A DNA stretch of 64,000 nt from VAZQ01 sp035293945 (GTDB lineage Bacteria > Pseudomonadota > Alphaproteobacteria > Rhizobiales > Xanthobacteraceae), in assembly GCA_035293945.1 (NCBI GenBank), contig DATGLV010000008.1, positions 248,001 through 312,000 on the forward strand, written 5' to 3'. Of this stretch, positions 18,364-27,798 are shown one piece after another. The position numbers were made by a program, and so were the translations under genes. How positions within the stretch are numbered: the stretch's first letter is position 1; each line of letters starts with the position of its first letter. The notes under the pieces are model-generated. The model was not told the DNA's origin. It did no database searches and saw only the letters and a program-made list of their open reading frames with translations.

Positions 18364-18858
18364 TCAGGCGACCTTCTTGAACGCCTTGGTCATGCTCTCC
18401 TTGACCGGCTCGGTCGTCTCGGTCGCAACCTTCTGGGCCAGCGCGGCAAGCTCCTTGCTCTGGCTGGTCAGAGCTTCGAACTGCCTACGGGCATGCGCCG
18501 TCGAAAGCTCGACGAGCTCGGACAGTGACTTCGCACCCAAAAGCTCGCTCGCAAAGTCGAAGGCTGCGTTCGTGTTGGTGCGCGCCGCCTCGATCACCTT
18601 GGAGCCGTATTCGGAGATGCCCTTGCTAGCGGTGGCGTAGGTGCCTTCAAGCAGGCCGGTGCACTCTTCGGCCGCGGACTTCATCTTCTCATAGTTCTCC
18701 TTCGCCTGCGAAACGCCCTTCTCGGCGAACTCGCGGAAGGCGGCCGGAATTTCCATTTTCGGCATCTCGAAATTCGGGATCCCGAACTTCGGGAACTCGA
18801 AAGCAGACCCGCTAAATGCCGGCCTTGTCGACGATTTGGTCGTGGTGACTTCTTCCAT
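18364..18858 (-). CDS. Phasin family protein
   Basis: 164 aa amphipathic helical protein that coats polyhydroxyalkanoate granules. After a proline-rich start (FEFPKFGIPNFEMPKMEIP) comes the phasin domain: FREFAEKGVSQAKENYEKMK, TGLLEGTYATASKGISEYGS, FDFASELLGAKSLSELVELS and RRQFEALTSQSKELAALAQK. The last 20 residues are rich in Lys, Thr and Val. It is followed by a strong terminator and lies upstream of a second phasin gene in the same orientation, with about 420 nt between, so each probably has its own promoter. Confidence 0.9.
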   Translation of the reverse strand: MEEVTTTKSSTRPAFSGSAFEFPKFGIPNFEMPKMEIPAAFREFAEKGVSQAKENYEKMKSAAEECTGLLEGTYATASKGISEYGSKVIEAARTNTNAAFDFASELLGAKSLSELVELSTAHARRQFEALTSQSKELAALAQKVATETTEPVKESMTKAFKKVA

Positions 18859-19278
18859 GGCTATTCATCCATCCTTAAGGGGCTTTTGGGCATTCACTCG
18901 TGGGGGCATTCCGTCATAGGGTGGGGGCAAACCGCATTTGTTGAGCCCCCGAATTCCAACCGTGCGCACGCCTTCGGTTCCGGAAAGCGCCGCCGCTGCA
19001 CTACTGAAAGTAATAATGGCACAACCCTTAGTGCGGCGCAACATGATTTTTTGCATCGCACAATGAGACATCTCACCCGTTCCCCGGCCACGGCGGCCGG
19101 GGTTGTATCGCAATCCAACGGCTTCGGCCTTTAATCCACTTCCAGATCAGGTGGATCCGGGTACGCCTGATTTAATTTTTCTTGTTCGGCGATCCGCCTC
19201 AGCGCCCTCACGTTACCGTCCCCCGCGCCTTCACTCAAGGTGCACCGCAACGGGCCGCCTGCCAGAAGGGCACCAAAA
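18859..19278. promoter_or_regulatory. Non-coding region between two phasin genes
   Basis: 420 nt. Contains the promoter of the downstream phasin gene. A stretch near 19040-19065 contains TTTTTTGCATCGCACAATG, whose TGC/GCA spacing resembles sites bound by PhaR-type PHA regulators; this is suggestive only. I see no small gene with a ribosome site. Confidence 0.4.
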
Positions 19279-19662
19279 CTAAAGCTTCGATTTCCGCGGA
19301 CCTTCGCCGAGCTTGCTTGCGCCCTGCCCGAGCTCCTTCGCCTGGTCGACCAGGAGCTGCATCTGCGTCCTGATGTAATTCGATTGCAACTCAAGCATCT
19401 CCTGGATGTCCTTGGCGCGGACGAGCTTTTGCGCGAGCTCAAAGGAGCTCGCAATGTTCTGGCCGGCGAACTCGATGGCCTTCTGCCCGACATCCTTGGC
19501 GCCTTTGCGCGCCGTTTCAGCTTGCCCCTCGAACGTGGTGACGGTGTGTTGCGCCGCCGAGATGAGGTTGTCGGAGGCCTGTTTGGCCTGCTCCATGCTT
19601 TTCTCTACAAGCGCCCGCATTTCCTGCGGGATCTGAAACTCACCGGCTCGGTTCGACACCAT
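19279..19662 (-). CDS. Phasin family protein, short
   Basis: 127 aa. The domain is visible from FQIPQEMRALVEKSMEQAKQ through SDNLISAAQHTVTTFEGQAE and ASSFELAQKLVRAKDIQEML, ending in the conserved LQSNYIRTQMQLLVDQAKEL. The ATG at 19662 has AAGGAG seven nt upstream and is preferred over an ATG six codons earlier. Together with the longer phasin and the CoA-transferase genes at 23041-24486 it points to active PHB storage and turnover. Confidence 0.9.
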   Translation of the reverse strand: MVSNRAGEFQIPQEMRALVEKSMEQAKQASDNLISAAQHTVTTFEGQAETARKGAKDVGQKAIEFAGQNIASSFELAQKLVRAKDIQEMLELQSNYIRTQMQLLVDQAKELGQGASKLGEGPRKSKL

Positions 19663-19951
19663 CGTTGGCTCCTTTCTCAAACCCTAACTGGATTCCCGCT
19701 GGATCGTTCAGCGATTGGCGCCGACCGAGCTCGATAACCAAGCTGAGGTCGCGACTGCGGCTCGGAATCGCCGCCAAGATTTGGGAGAGCCGCGGCTCAC
19801 GGCTCCGACTTTGCCGGGAAGATTTCCTGTGCTTTGCGCTGCAAAATAGAGGCTGCGCCGTGGACGCAGGCGGCGGCGTCGGATTAATAGCAATCAGGCC
19901 CGACAACGCCGGTGCCGTCGATTTTGATGCCGAGATGACAAAGCCATCCTG

Positions 19952-22033
19952 ATGGACGAGGGAGCCAGCGATCTCCTTTGGCTCGGCCATCCGAGCTTGA
20001 CCGCTGCGGCGTTCAGCGCATTTCCGGCCTGGCTGTGGTCGTTCGACGCTACGCGGCTTTTGTGGGCCAATCCGGTCGGCGCAGCGATATTCGATGCACC
20101 GCTCTCTGCCGCCATCCGCGCCAGCGTGTTCGGATCGCGCGGACCGGCGGCCATCCAGGTGGCAAGGCTTGCCGCGACCCTGCGCGTAGACGGCGAAACG
20201 CGTTCGGCGCGCTTGCGCGGGCTCGGCACCGGTGTGGGCGGCGTTCTTGCTTGCTCCTGCTCCAGCATTAGGCTGGCGGACAATTCGCGCGCGGTGTTGG
20301 TCGCCGCGACCGAGCGGGCCGGTGCCGACTGGCCGCTGGCGGAACGTTTGCGACGTTTGCTTGGTCAATGCGCCGCGCCGGTTGCGGCATTCTCAGCCGC
20401 CGGAGAGCTCATCCAAGCCTCCGCGCCTGCAAAGCTGCGGCTAGGCGGGGCCCCGACCCTCATGGCGATTGGCGCCGAAGGAGTTGGCGCCATGGCGCGG
20501 CAGTCCGGCCGTGCGCGCGGGATGAGCACGATTGGGCCGCTCTGCGTCGAACGCATCGATGTCGAAGCCGCCACGATACTTCTTGCTGTGCTCGAAGCGT
20601 TGGCCACGCCTGCTCCGCGCGCCACGAACGAGGTGATGCAGCCTGTCGAGAGGGCAGCAAGGCGCCGCCCACCATGGCGTTTCGTCTGGCACATGGATGC
20701 GGATCAACACTTCACGATCGATTCCGAGGAGTTCCTGCACCTCGCGGGCGCAAGGACCGCCGCTCTGCTCGGGCGTCCCTGGGCCGAGCTGGCGGCAGCG
20801 CTCGACCTCGATCCCAGAGGACAGATCGCGCGCGCGCTGGCAAGCCGTGAGACCTGGAGCGGGCTCTCGGTCGCGTGGCCGGTGGAGAATGGCGGCAAGC
20901 CTCTCACGGTCGAGCTCTCCGGGCTGCCGGTCTACGACCGCGAGCGCGTCTTTGGCGGCTATCGCGGTTTCGGCATCTGCCGCGCCGATGCGCACGAGGC
21001 TGCACCAACCATAGAAGGATTGTCAAAGGTCGTTCCCTTGCGGCAGACCCAACCGGCCCCCCCTTCATTGAACGCCGTCGAGCGCAATGCCTTTCATGAG
21101 CTGACGCGCAGGCTACAGGAACGCCTGGAAGCCGCCGGGGCGACAGCGGCGAGCCCTGATGCCGAAGTTGCCGCGGCCCCGATCTCACACGATGATCCGC
21201 CGCCGTCGGATTTATCCGTCGCCACCGACGCCGATGACCAGAATTCCGCGCTCAGCCGCGCTCAAGCCGAGATTCTCAAGCTCAGGGGGCTCATTGACGC
21301 GGCGCGCCGCGAAGCCGAGAAGGCGGCTTCTGCCAAATTCGACTTGCTGGCCAGGATCAGCCACGAAATTCGCAGTCCGCTCAACGCTATCATCGGTTTT
21401 TCCGAGATCATAGCGGAGGAGAGATTCGGCCCTCTGCCGAACGAGCGCTACCGGCAATATCTCGGCGACATCAAGAGCTCCGGCGCCCATCTCATGTCGC
21501 TGGTCAACGATCTCCTCGACTTGTCCAAGCTAGAAGCCGGCAAGCTCGACCTCAGCCTGGCCGATGTCGCGCTCAACCCGATGATCCAGGAGTGTGTCGC
21601 GGTCTTGCAGCCGCAGGCCAATCGCGAGCGGATCATTCTCCGCACCTCGCTTTCGCTCCGGCTGCCGCAGGTAAGGGCCGACGCCCGTTCACTGCAGCAG
21701 ATCGTGCTCAACCTGATCTCGCATGCGAGCTCTCTGGCCGGATCCGGCGGCCAGGTCATCGTCGCGACCGGTATGACCGACGTCGGCGAGGTGGTCTTGC
21801 GCGTGCGCGACAACGGCCCGGGCATGAGCGAAAGCGAGATCGCCATTGCGCTGCAGCCGTTCCGCCGGGCTTCGGCAACGGCCCGCCCGAGCGGCACCGG
21901 CTCGGCCCTCGCCTTGCCTCTCGTCAAGGCGCTCACCGAGGCCAATCAGGCGCGATTGCACATCAAGAGCACGGCCGAGCCCGGCACCTTGATCGAGGTC
22001 GTGTTTCCGCGCGAGCGCGTCCTGACCGCATGA
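19952..22033 (+). CDS. Sensor histidine kinase, PleC/PdhS-like catalytic core
   Basis: 693 aa, no clear membrane span, so probably cytoplasmic. The N-terminal half has PAS-like segments (FPAWLWSFDATRLLWANPVG; FRGFGICRAD-type end near residue 350), a coiled region near 430-455, then the H-box ISHEIRSPLNAIIGFSEIIA with the usual FGPLPNERYRQYLGDIKSSG and LVNDLLDLSKLEAGKLDL. The catalytic domain has VRDNGPGM (G1) but two deviations: the N-box reads LNLISHAS where the second Asn is usual, and the G2 loop is GTGSALALPL. The start at 19952 has a weak ribosome site. No response regulator adjoins it. Confidence 0.88.
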   Translation: MDEGASDLLWLGHPSLTAAAFSAFPAWLWSFDATRLLWANPVGAAIFDAPLSAAIRASVFGSRGPAAIQVARLAATLRVDGETRSARLRGLGTGVGGVLACSCSSIRLADNSRAVLVAATERAGADWPLAERLRRLLGQCAAPVAAFSAAGELIQASAPAKLRLGGAPTLMAIGAEGVGAMARQSGRARGMSTIGPLCVERIDVEAATILLAVLEALATPAPRATNEVMQPVERAARRRPPWRFVWHMDADQHFTIDSEEFLHLAGARTAALLGRPWAELAAALDLDPRGQIARALASRETWSGLSVAWPVENGGKPLTVELSGLPVYDRERVFGGYRGFGICRADAHEAAPTIEGLSKVVPLRQTQPAPPSLNAVERNAFHELTRRLQERLEAAGATAASPDAEVAAAPISHDDPPPSDLSVATDADDQNSALSRAQAEILKLRGLIDAARREAEKAASAKFDLLARISHEIRSPLNAIIGFSEIIAEERFGPLPNERYRQYLGDIKSSGAHLMSLVNDLLDLSKLEAGKLDLSLADVALNPMIQECVAVLQPQANRERIILRTSLSLRLPQVRADARSLQQIVLNLISHASSLAGSGGQVIVATGMTDVGEVVLRVRDNGPGMSESEIAIALQPFRRASATARPSGTGSALALPLVKALTEANQARLHIKSTAEPGTLIEVVFPRERVLTA

Positions 22034-22139
22034 GCGGCGCGGCCGGCAGGTCTGCAAACAGGGCCAGCTACGCAAGGCGAGCGAAATCGGATAATCTCTC
22101 GCTTGGCGGGGGGAGGAATTCGGCACCGAAGGTGCGGCC

Positions 22140-22883
22140 ATGATGCGGATGCTTCGCTGCCTCGCGCTCTGTGCGCTCGTGCTTTTTTCGGCGCCGCGGG
22201 CGCACGCAGCCGGGGATGTCGACCTCCTGCTTGTGCTCGCGGTCGATGTCTCGCGCAGCATCGATCAGGGCAAGTTCCTGCTGCAGCGTGATGGTTATGC
22301 GGCCGCAGTCTCCAATCGTGGCGTGCTGGACGCGATCAAGTCGGGGCCCAATCAGAAGATCGGCCTCGAGTTCGTGGAATGGTCGGGTTACGGGGCCCAG
22401 AAGGTCGTCATCGACTGGACGGTGATCGATGGGCCCGACAGTGCCCGTCGCTTCGCCGACCAGATCGTCGAAGCACCGCGCTCCTTCGCCGATCGTACCT
22501 CGATCAGCGGCGGCATCGAGTTCGCCGCGGCACAACTCTCCGCCTCGCCTTTCAACGCCCCGCGCCGCATCATCGATGTTTCCGGCGATGGCACCAACAA
22601 TGCCGGCCGCGAGGTCACAGCCGCGCGCGACGATGTGGTCGCCAAAGGCATCATCATCAACGGCTTGGTGATCCTCAGCGACAATCAGGTCCTCTTCAAC
22701 GCCGAGCACACCAACCCACCCGGCGGCCTGGAGAAATACTACCGGGATCACGTGATCGGCGGCCCCGGCGCGTTCGTGATGGTGGCGGAGAACTTCGAGG
22801 CCTTCGGCAGAGCCATCGTCAAGAAGCTGATCGCCGAGATCGCGGCTGCTCCCCGGCTGCAGAAGACCGCATCGGCGAGATAG
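22140..22883 (+). CDS. DUF1194 (von Willebrand A-like) secreted protein
   Basis: 247 aa with a signal peptide (MLRCLALCALVLFSAPRAHA). The mature part begins DVDLLLVLAVDVSRSIDQGK, containing a DxSxS metal-ion-dependent adhesion site, then RDGYAAAVSNRGVLDAIKSG, TSISGGIEFAAAQL and RRIIDVSGDGTNNAGREVTA. This is the DUF1194 variant of the VWA fold, exported and of unknown function. It lies between the sensor kinase and the CoA-transferase genes on the same strand, 106 nt after the kinase. Confidence 0.85.
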   Translation: MMRMLRCLALCALVLFSAPRAHAAGDVDLLLVLAVDVSRSIDQGKFLLQRDGYAAAVSNRGVLDAIKSGPNQKIGLEFVEWSGYGAQKVVIDWTVIDGPDSARRFADQIVEAPRSFADRTSISGGIEFAAAQLSASPFNAPRRIIDVSGDGTNNAGREVTAARDDVVAKGIIINGLVILSDNQVLFNAEHTNPPGGLEKYYRDHVIGGPGAFVMVAENFEAFGRAIVKKLIAEIAAAPRLQKTASAR

Positions 22884-23040
22884 CCGGCGGCTCCCGCATT
22901 ATTGCCTGCCTGTTTTCTGGGCGGCTTTGGCCCGCGCCTTCGGCATGGGCAAGCTCGCCCGCTCCAGCAAATTGTGCCATTGTGGAAGCACCGGGCATCG
23001 AGGGCTCGATAGCGGGCCTCGCATAGGGGAGAAGGATTAC

Positions 23041-23742
23041 GTGAACAAAGTCTATCCGGACGCCAAAACGGCGCTTGCCGGCCTGTTGAAGGACGGCATG
23101 GTGGTCCTGGCCGGAGGCTTCGGGCTCTGTGGCGTCCCGGAGGCGCTGATCCATGCGATCCGTGATTCCGGCGTCAAAAACCTGACCGTCGTCTCCAACA
23201 ATGCCGGCATCGACGGAGTAGGCCTCGGCGTGCTGCTCGAAACCCGCCAGATCAAGAAGATGATCTCGTCCTATGTGGGCGAGAACAAAACGTTCGCGCA
23301 ACAATATCTAGCCGGAGAGCTCGAGATCGAGTTCAACCCGCAGGGAACGCTGGCCGAGCGCATCCGCGCCGGCGGCGCCGGCATTCCGGCCTTCTTCACC
23401 AAGACCGGGGCCGGCACCCTGATCGCCGAAGGCAAGGAGACGCGCGAGTTCGATGGCCACACCTATGTGATGGAGCGCGGCATCGTTGCCGATCTGGCGA
23501 TCGTTCATGCTTGGAAAGGCGACACCGAGGGCAACCTCGTCTATCGCAAGACGGCGCGCAATTTCAATCCGATGATGGCGACCGCCGGCAAGGTCACCGT
23601 GGCCGAGGTCGAGCACCTGGTCGAGCCCGGGCAGCTCGATCCCGATCACATCATCACCCCGGGAATATTCGTGCAGCGTATCGTGCACGTGCTCAATGCG
23701 GAAAAGCGCATCGAGCAGCGCACCGTGCGCAAGCGCAGCTGA
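23041..23742 (+). CDS. 3-oxoacid CoA-transferase, subunit A
   Basis: 233 aa. Starts with GTG at 23041 preceded by GGGAGAAGGA; the frame is open further upstream but without a ribosome site. Family blocks are MVVLAGGFGLCGVPEALIHA, LTVVSNNAGIDGVGLGVLLE, GTLAERIRAGGAGIPAFFT and NFNPMMATAGKVTVAEVEHL. With subunit B it moves CoA from succinyl-CoA to acetoacetate or a similar 3-oxoacid. Nearby phasins favour a ketone-body/PHB breakdown role over 3-oxoadipate, but the two subfamilies cannot be cleanly separated by eye. Confidence 0.88.
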   Translation: MNKVYPDAKTALAGLLKDGMVVLAGGFGLCGVPEALIHAIRDSGVKNLTVVSNNAGIDGVGLGVLLETRQIKKMISSYVGENKTFAQQYLAGELEIEFNPQGTLAERIRAGGAGIPAFFTKTGAGTLIAEGKETREFDGHTYVMERGIVADLAIVHAWKGDTEGNLVYRKTARNFNPMMATAGKVTVAEVEHLVEPGQLDPDHIITPGIFVQRIVHVLNAEKRIEQRTVRKRS

Positions 23743-23745
23743 GCA

Positions 23746-23817
23746 GGCGCATGTTCCGGAAGAGTGGACATCGGCTTTCCCAAAGACCTACCTCCGTGAA
23801 AGCGGGGGACATGCGCC
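23746..23817. repeat. Palindromic repeat, TTCCGGAAAA family, with internal insert
   Basis: GGCGCATGTTCCGGAAGAGTGG at the left and GGGGGACATGCGCC at the right form the same termini as the copy at 2989-3038. The centre carries about 25 extra bases (a CCTCCGTGAAAGCGGGGG hairpin). It fills the gap between the A and B subunit genes. Confidence 0.75.
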
Positions 23818-23838
23818 AACCCGAATAGGAGCAGCCAT

Positions 23839-24486
23839 ATGGCCTGGACCCGCGAGCAAATGGCCGAACGCGCGGCGAAAGAGCTGCGCGACGGCTTTTA
23901 TGTCAATCTCGGCATCGGCATCCCGACGCTGGTGTCGAACTACATTCCCCCCGGCATGAGCGTTCAGCTGCACAGCGAGAACGGCATGCTCGGAACCGGA
24001 CCCTTCCCGTTCGAGGGCGAGGAGGATCCCGACCTCATCAATGCGGGCAAGCAGACGGTCACCGAGCTGCCGACCACCAGCTACTTCTCCAGCGCCGATT
24101 CCTTCGGGATGATCCGCGGCGGGCATATCGATCTTGCCATTCTGGGCGCCATGCAGGTGGCTGAGAACGGCGATCTCGCCAACTGGATGATCCCCGGCAA
24201 GATGGTTAAGGGCATGGGCGGCGCCATGGACCTGGTGGCGGGCGTCAAGCGCGTCGTCGTGGTGATGGAGCACTCGGCCAAGAACGAGCCCAAGCTCTTG
24301 CACCGGTGCACGCTGCCGCTGACCGGGGCCAATGTGGTCGATCTCGTCATCACCGATCTTGGGGTTTTCACCATTGACCGGCAGGGTGGCGGCATGAGCC
24401 TGACCGAGCTGGCGCCCGGCGTGACCCTTGACGAGATCGCACGCAAGACCGAGGCGAGCTACAAGGTCAGCGTGCGCCCAAACTGA
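23839..24486 (+). CDS. 3-oxoacid CoA-transferase, subunit B
   Basis: 215 aa. The catalytic glutamate lies in LHSENGMLGTGP, the hallmark of family I CoA-transferase beta subunits; also AKELRDGFYVNLGIGIPTLV, SFGMIRGGHIDLAILGAMQV and GGAMDLVAGVKRVVVVMEHS. AGGAG lies about nine nt before the ATG. It works as a heterodimer or heterotetramer with the subunit encoded just upstream. Confidence 0.9.
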   Translation: MAWTREQMAERAAKELRDGFYVNLGIGIPTLVSNYIPPGMSVQLHSENGMLGTGPFPFEGEEDPDLINAGKQTVTELPTTSYFSSADSFGMIRGGHIDLAILGAMQVAENGDLANWMIPGKMVKGMGGAMDLVAGVKRVVVVMEHSAKNEPKLLHRCTLPLTGANVVDLVITDLGVFTIDRQGGGMSLTELAPGVTLDEIARKTEASYKVSVRPN

Positions 24487-24687
24487 TAGGGTGATCGGGC
24501 TGTTGGAGGCGTGGCCTCCCTACTGATGCGTTTGGGACACAGGGGAAGGCTTCGTTCCGGCGGGCTTGTGGCTGGCCACGAAAGCGACACAGACGGACGC
24601 CACAAGGACGCTGGCTTCCTTGCCCCGACGACGGGGGTTCGTCGGCTTGCCGCTGAATAATCAGCGAATAATCGGGAAGATCGAGCC

Positions 24688-26628
24688 TTGATTGCGGGCA
24701 TCGGGATCAAGCGCCTTGGACTAGCCGCCGCGACCCTGATCGCGGGGGTGTTCATCGGCTTGGTCGTGCTGTCGTTCCTGATCCCGGCCGATACCGTGCG
24801 CGATTCGATCAAGAGCGAGATCAAAGCGGTCACCGGCCTTGAACCGGTCCTGCGCGGGGACGTCGCGGTGTCCCTATTTCCCACCGGCACGGTGGTTTTC
24901 GACCATGTCGCACTTGGCGACGGCGGCACCGAGCCGGCGATGACGGTCGATCAGCTGGTTGTGCGCCTGCGCTTCTTCCCACTCCTCATCGGTCGAATCG
25001 AAATTGCGGACGTGTCGCTGATCCGCCCGACCATCACGATTTCGTTCGCGCCCGACGGCAGCTCGAACTGGTCACGGCATGTGGAGATGCTAGCGCGTGC
25101 GCTGCGGCCGCAGCCGCAAGCGGATGCCGAGCGCGTTGCGTCCTTTTCCGAGATCCGAATCGGCGACGGCAAGGTGATCCTGCGGGATCAGGGCCACGAC
25201 ATTACCGAGACGCTCAGCAACGTCGAATTTGCGCTCGCCTGGCCATCGATCTCGAAGAGCTTCGCGGCAACCGGCCATTTCCTGTGGCACGACGAGATCA
25301 TGGAAGGGGCCTTCAGCCTGAGCGATTTCGTGGCCGCTCTGGTCGGCGACCGCTCCGGCCTCAAGGTTCGCTTCAGCGGGACCCCGGTAAAGATCGCGTT
25401 CGACGGTTACCTCAGTTACAGCCCAACGCTGCGGATGGAGGGCACGCTTGCGGCGGATGGTCCCTCGCTGCGCGATGCTCTGCGCTGGGCCGCGCACCGA
25501 GCCCCGCCCGGCGGCGGCTTCGGGCCATTCTCGCTCAAGGCGCAGACCAACGTGGCCGGCCGGAACGTTTCGCTCTCTGCGCTCAATATCGAGCTCGACG
25601 GCAATGTGAGCGAAGGCGCGCTGACCTTCATGGCCGATGGCCGGCAGACCGTGCAGGGCACGCTCGCAGCCGATGGGCTTGATCTCACGCCCTATGTCTC
25701 TGCCGTGCGGCTGCTCACCTCCGGCGAGCGCAGCTGGGAACGCGTGCCGATCACGCTCGATGGCTTCGACGATGCCGATGTCGACCTGCGCCTCTCGGCC
25801 GCGCACGTGACGATCGGCAGCGCCAAGCTCGGACGCACCGCAGTCGCGACCAATCTGCGCAACGGGCACTTCACCGTCACGGTCGGCGAATCGGAAGCCT
25901 TCGGTGGCGTGGTGAAGGGATCCTTCGGGCTTGCCCGGGCCATCGGAGGAGCCGAGCTCAAGGCGCAGCTCCAATTCAACGACGTCGAGCTCGATCAAAC
26001 GCTCGGTGAGCTGTTCGGAATTCGCCGGATGGAAGGCAAAGGCAATCTCGGCTTTGCGGTCGACAGCAAGGGCGGCAGCGTCTATGGCCTGACCAAGGGG
26101 TTAAACGGCACCGCAAACCTCATCAGCCACAAAGGCGCGATTGCCGGCCTCAATGTCGAGCAGCTGCTCAAGCGCCTGGCCAAAAGTCCATTGTCGGGGG
26201 GCAATGAATTGCGCGGCGGAAAGACCCCGTACGACCTGCTCGCCGCCAACGTGAAGATCGACCAGGGCACCGTCAACGTCGGCGACGTGCGGATTGAAGG
26301 GCCTTCGCTGCGGCTTTCGCTTGCGGGCTCGGCCTCCATACCGGCGCGGGAGCTCGACCTGACCGGAACCGCAAGCCTCCTGGCAAGCACGGCGACCGGC
26401 GACCCGACGACGGCTTTCGAGCTGCCATTCATGGTGCGCGGACCGTGGGACGACCCCCTTCTCCTACCGGATGTCCAGGTCCTGATGAAACGCTCCGACG
26501 CCGGATCGCGGCTGATGGATTCCGTGCTGAACCACGCAGCACCGGCCCCGGCCAATGTCGGCGACGGATGCCAGAACCGGATGCAGCTCGCCGCCGTGGG
26601 CGATTGCTCTCCCCAGATGGGGCGCTAA
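24688..26628 (+). CDS. AsmA family protein
   Basis: 646 aa, anchored by one N-terminal membrane helix (ATLIAGVFIGLVVLSFLIP), followed by the AsmA beta-rich periplasmic part: IKSEIKAVTGLEPVLRGDVA, DHVALGDGGTEPAMTVDQLV, PLLIGRIEIADVSLIRPTIT and a C-terminal AsmA_2-like region (KGGSVYGLTKGLNGTANLIS, TPYDLLAANVKIDQGTVN). Such proteins are thought to help phospholipid or outer-membrane transport. The start is TTG with GGGAAGA nine nt upstream; other starts are possible. It follows the CoA-transferase genes by 200 nt without obvious functional link. Confidence 0.85.
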   Translation: MIAGIGIKRLGLAAATLIAGVFIGLVVLSFLIPADTVRDSIKSEIKAVTGLEPVLRGDVAVSLFPTGTVVFDHVALGDGGTEPAMTVDQLVVRLRFFPLLIGRIEIADVSLIRPTITISFAPDGSSNWSRHVEMLARALRPQPQADAERVASFSEIRIGDGKVILRDQGHDITETLSNVEFALAWPSISKSFAATGHFLWHDEIMEGAFSLSDFVAALVGDRSGLKVRFSGTPVKIAFDGYLSYSPTLRMEGTLAADGPSLRDALRWAAHRAPPGGGFGPFSLKAQTNVAGRNVSLSALNIELDGNVSEGALTFMADGRQTVQGTLAADGLDLTPYVSAVRLLTSGERSWERVPITLDGFDDADVDLRLSAAHVTIGSAKLGRTAVATNLRNGHFTVTVGESEAFGGVVKGSFGLARAIGGAELKAQLQFNDVELDQTLGELFGIRRMEGKGNLGFAVDSKGGSVYGLTKGLNGTANLISHKGAIAGLNVEQLLKRLAKSPLSGGNELRGGKTPYDLLAANVKIDQGTVNVGDVRIEGPSLRLSLAGSASIPARELDLTGTASLLASTATGDPTTAFELPFMVRGPWDDPLLLPDVQVLMKRSDAGSRLMDSVLNHAAPAPANVGDGCQNRMQLAAVGDCSPQMGR

Positions 26629-26731
26629 GCCAGCCGCAGCCAACTACGTGGGCGACGCGCACGCGATCGTTTATCATCGAAGCCGACCGAATCATCGAGC
26701 CGCCGAATCCTGAAGGCGGCGGCGAGCCTCA

Positions 26732-26989
26732 ATGCTCTACGATTTCCTGCAGACCTTGATCAAGATTGCGGTCGCCTCGCTGATCGTCGGCACCATCCTC
26801 GGGCATTTCGGCATCACCACCGAGCATGTGATGCGGGAATTTGGCGTCTCGCCGGATCGCATCATGGAGCTGGCACGGCAGGGTCTCACCTGGGCGCTGC
26901 CCAACCTTCTCACCGGCTCGCTCATCATCGTGCCGGTCTGGTTCCTGATCTATCTGTTCCGCCCGCCGGGAGCGCGGAGCGAAGAGTAG
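26732..26989 (+). CDS. Small membrane protein, DUF6460-like
   Basis: 85 aa with two hydrophobic helices (IKIAVASLIVGTILGHFGIT and LLTGSLIIVPVWFLIYLF) separated by an amphipathic segment HVMREFGVSPDRIMELARQG. It matches from memory the conserved rhizobial DUF6460 family of unknown function. It lies 103 nt downstream of the AsmA gene on the same strand and converges with the Pot-type operon. Confidence 0.72.
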   Translation: MLYDFLQTLIKIAVASLIVGTILGHFGITTEHVMREFGVSPDRIMELARQGLTWALPNLLTGSLIIVPVWFLIYLFRPPGARSEE

Positions 26990-27008
26990 GGAACACCATT
27001 TCCCACCC

Positions 27009-27797
27009 CTACTCCCTGCTCCCTACCCGCCACTTGCCGAACAGCGACGCCGCCGCCACCACCACGGCCACGATCGTGATCATGATGGTGCAGACCGCAT
27101 TGATCTCGGGCTTAACGCCGAGCCGCACCTCCGAATAGATGCGGATCGGCAGCGTGGTCGCCCCGGGACCGGTGGTGAAGCTCGCGATCACCAGATCATC
27201 GAGCGACAGCGTGAACGCCAGCATCCAACCGGCGGCTATTGCCGGCGCGATCAGCGGCAGTGTCACGGTGAGGAACGTTTTGAGCGGCGGGCAGCCGAGA
27301 TCCTGGGCCGCCTCCTCCAGATCGGTATCGAAATCCAGAATCCGCGCCTGCACCACCACGGTGACGAAACACATGGTCAACGTCGTGTGGGCGATGGTGA
27401 TGGTCCAGAATCCGCGATCGACGTCGAGCGCCACGAACAGCAGCAGCAAGGAGAGCCCGGTGATCACCTCGGGCATCACCAGCGGCGCATAGGTCATCCC
27501 GCTGAAGAGGACGCGGCTGCGGAATCTGCCGCCGCGCACCAGGACGATCGCGCCCAGCGTCCCGAGCACGGTAGCGGCCGTCGCCGATAAGGCCGCTATG
27601 GCGAGGCTGATCCGCGCTGAATCCAGCATGTCCTGATCATCGAGGAGCGCCGCGTACCAGCGCGTCGACCAGCCGCCCCAAACTCCGACCAGGCGCGAGG
27701 CGTTGAATGAATAGATCACCAGGATGACGATCGGCAGGTACAGAAAGGCCAAGCCCAACGCGATCGAGACCAGGTTGAACCAGGAGGTCTTGCGCAT
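27009..27797 (-). CDS. potI: ABC transporter permease, PotI type
   Basis: 262 aa, about six membrane segments starting FNLVSIALGLAFLYLPIVIL. The coupling loop is AAQDLGCPPLKTFLTVTLPL. The sequence STRWYAALLDDQDMLDSARI is typical of the PotC/PotI branch (polyamine and related substrates). The start at 27797 lies one nt after the PotH stop. The gene is the last of a run on the minus strand. No periplasmic receptor (PotF/PotD) is present in the window, so the substrate is uncertain. Confidence 0.88.
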   Translation of the reverse strand: MRKTSWFNLVSIALGLAFLYLPIVILVIYSFNASRLVGVWGGWSTRWYAALLDDQDMLDSARISLAIAALSATAATVLGTLGAIVLVRGGRFRSRVLFSGMTYAPLVMPEVITGLSLLLLFVALDVDRGFWTITIAHTTLTMCFVTVVVQARILDFDTDLEEAAQDLGCPPLKTFLTVTLPLIAPAIAAGWMLAFTLSLDDLVIASFTTGPGATTLPIRIYSEVRLGVKPEINAVCTIMITIVAVVVAAASLFGKWRVGSRE

Positions 27798-27798
27798 G

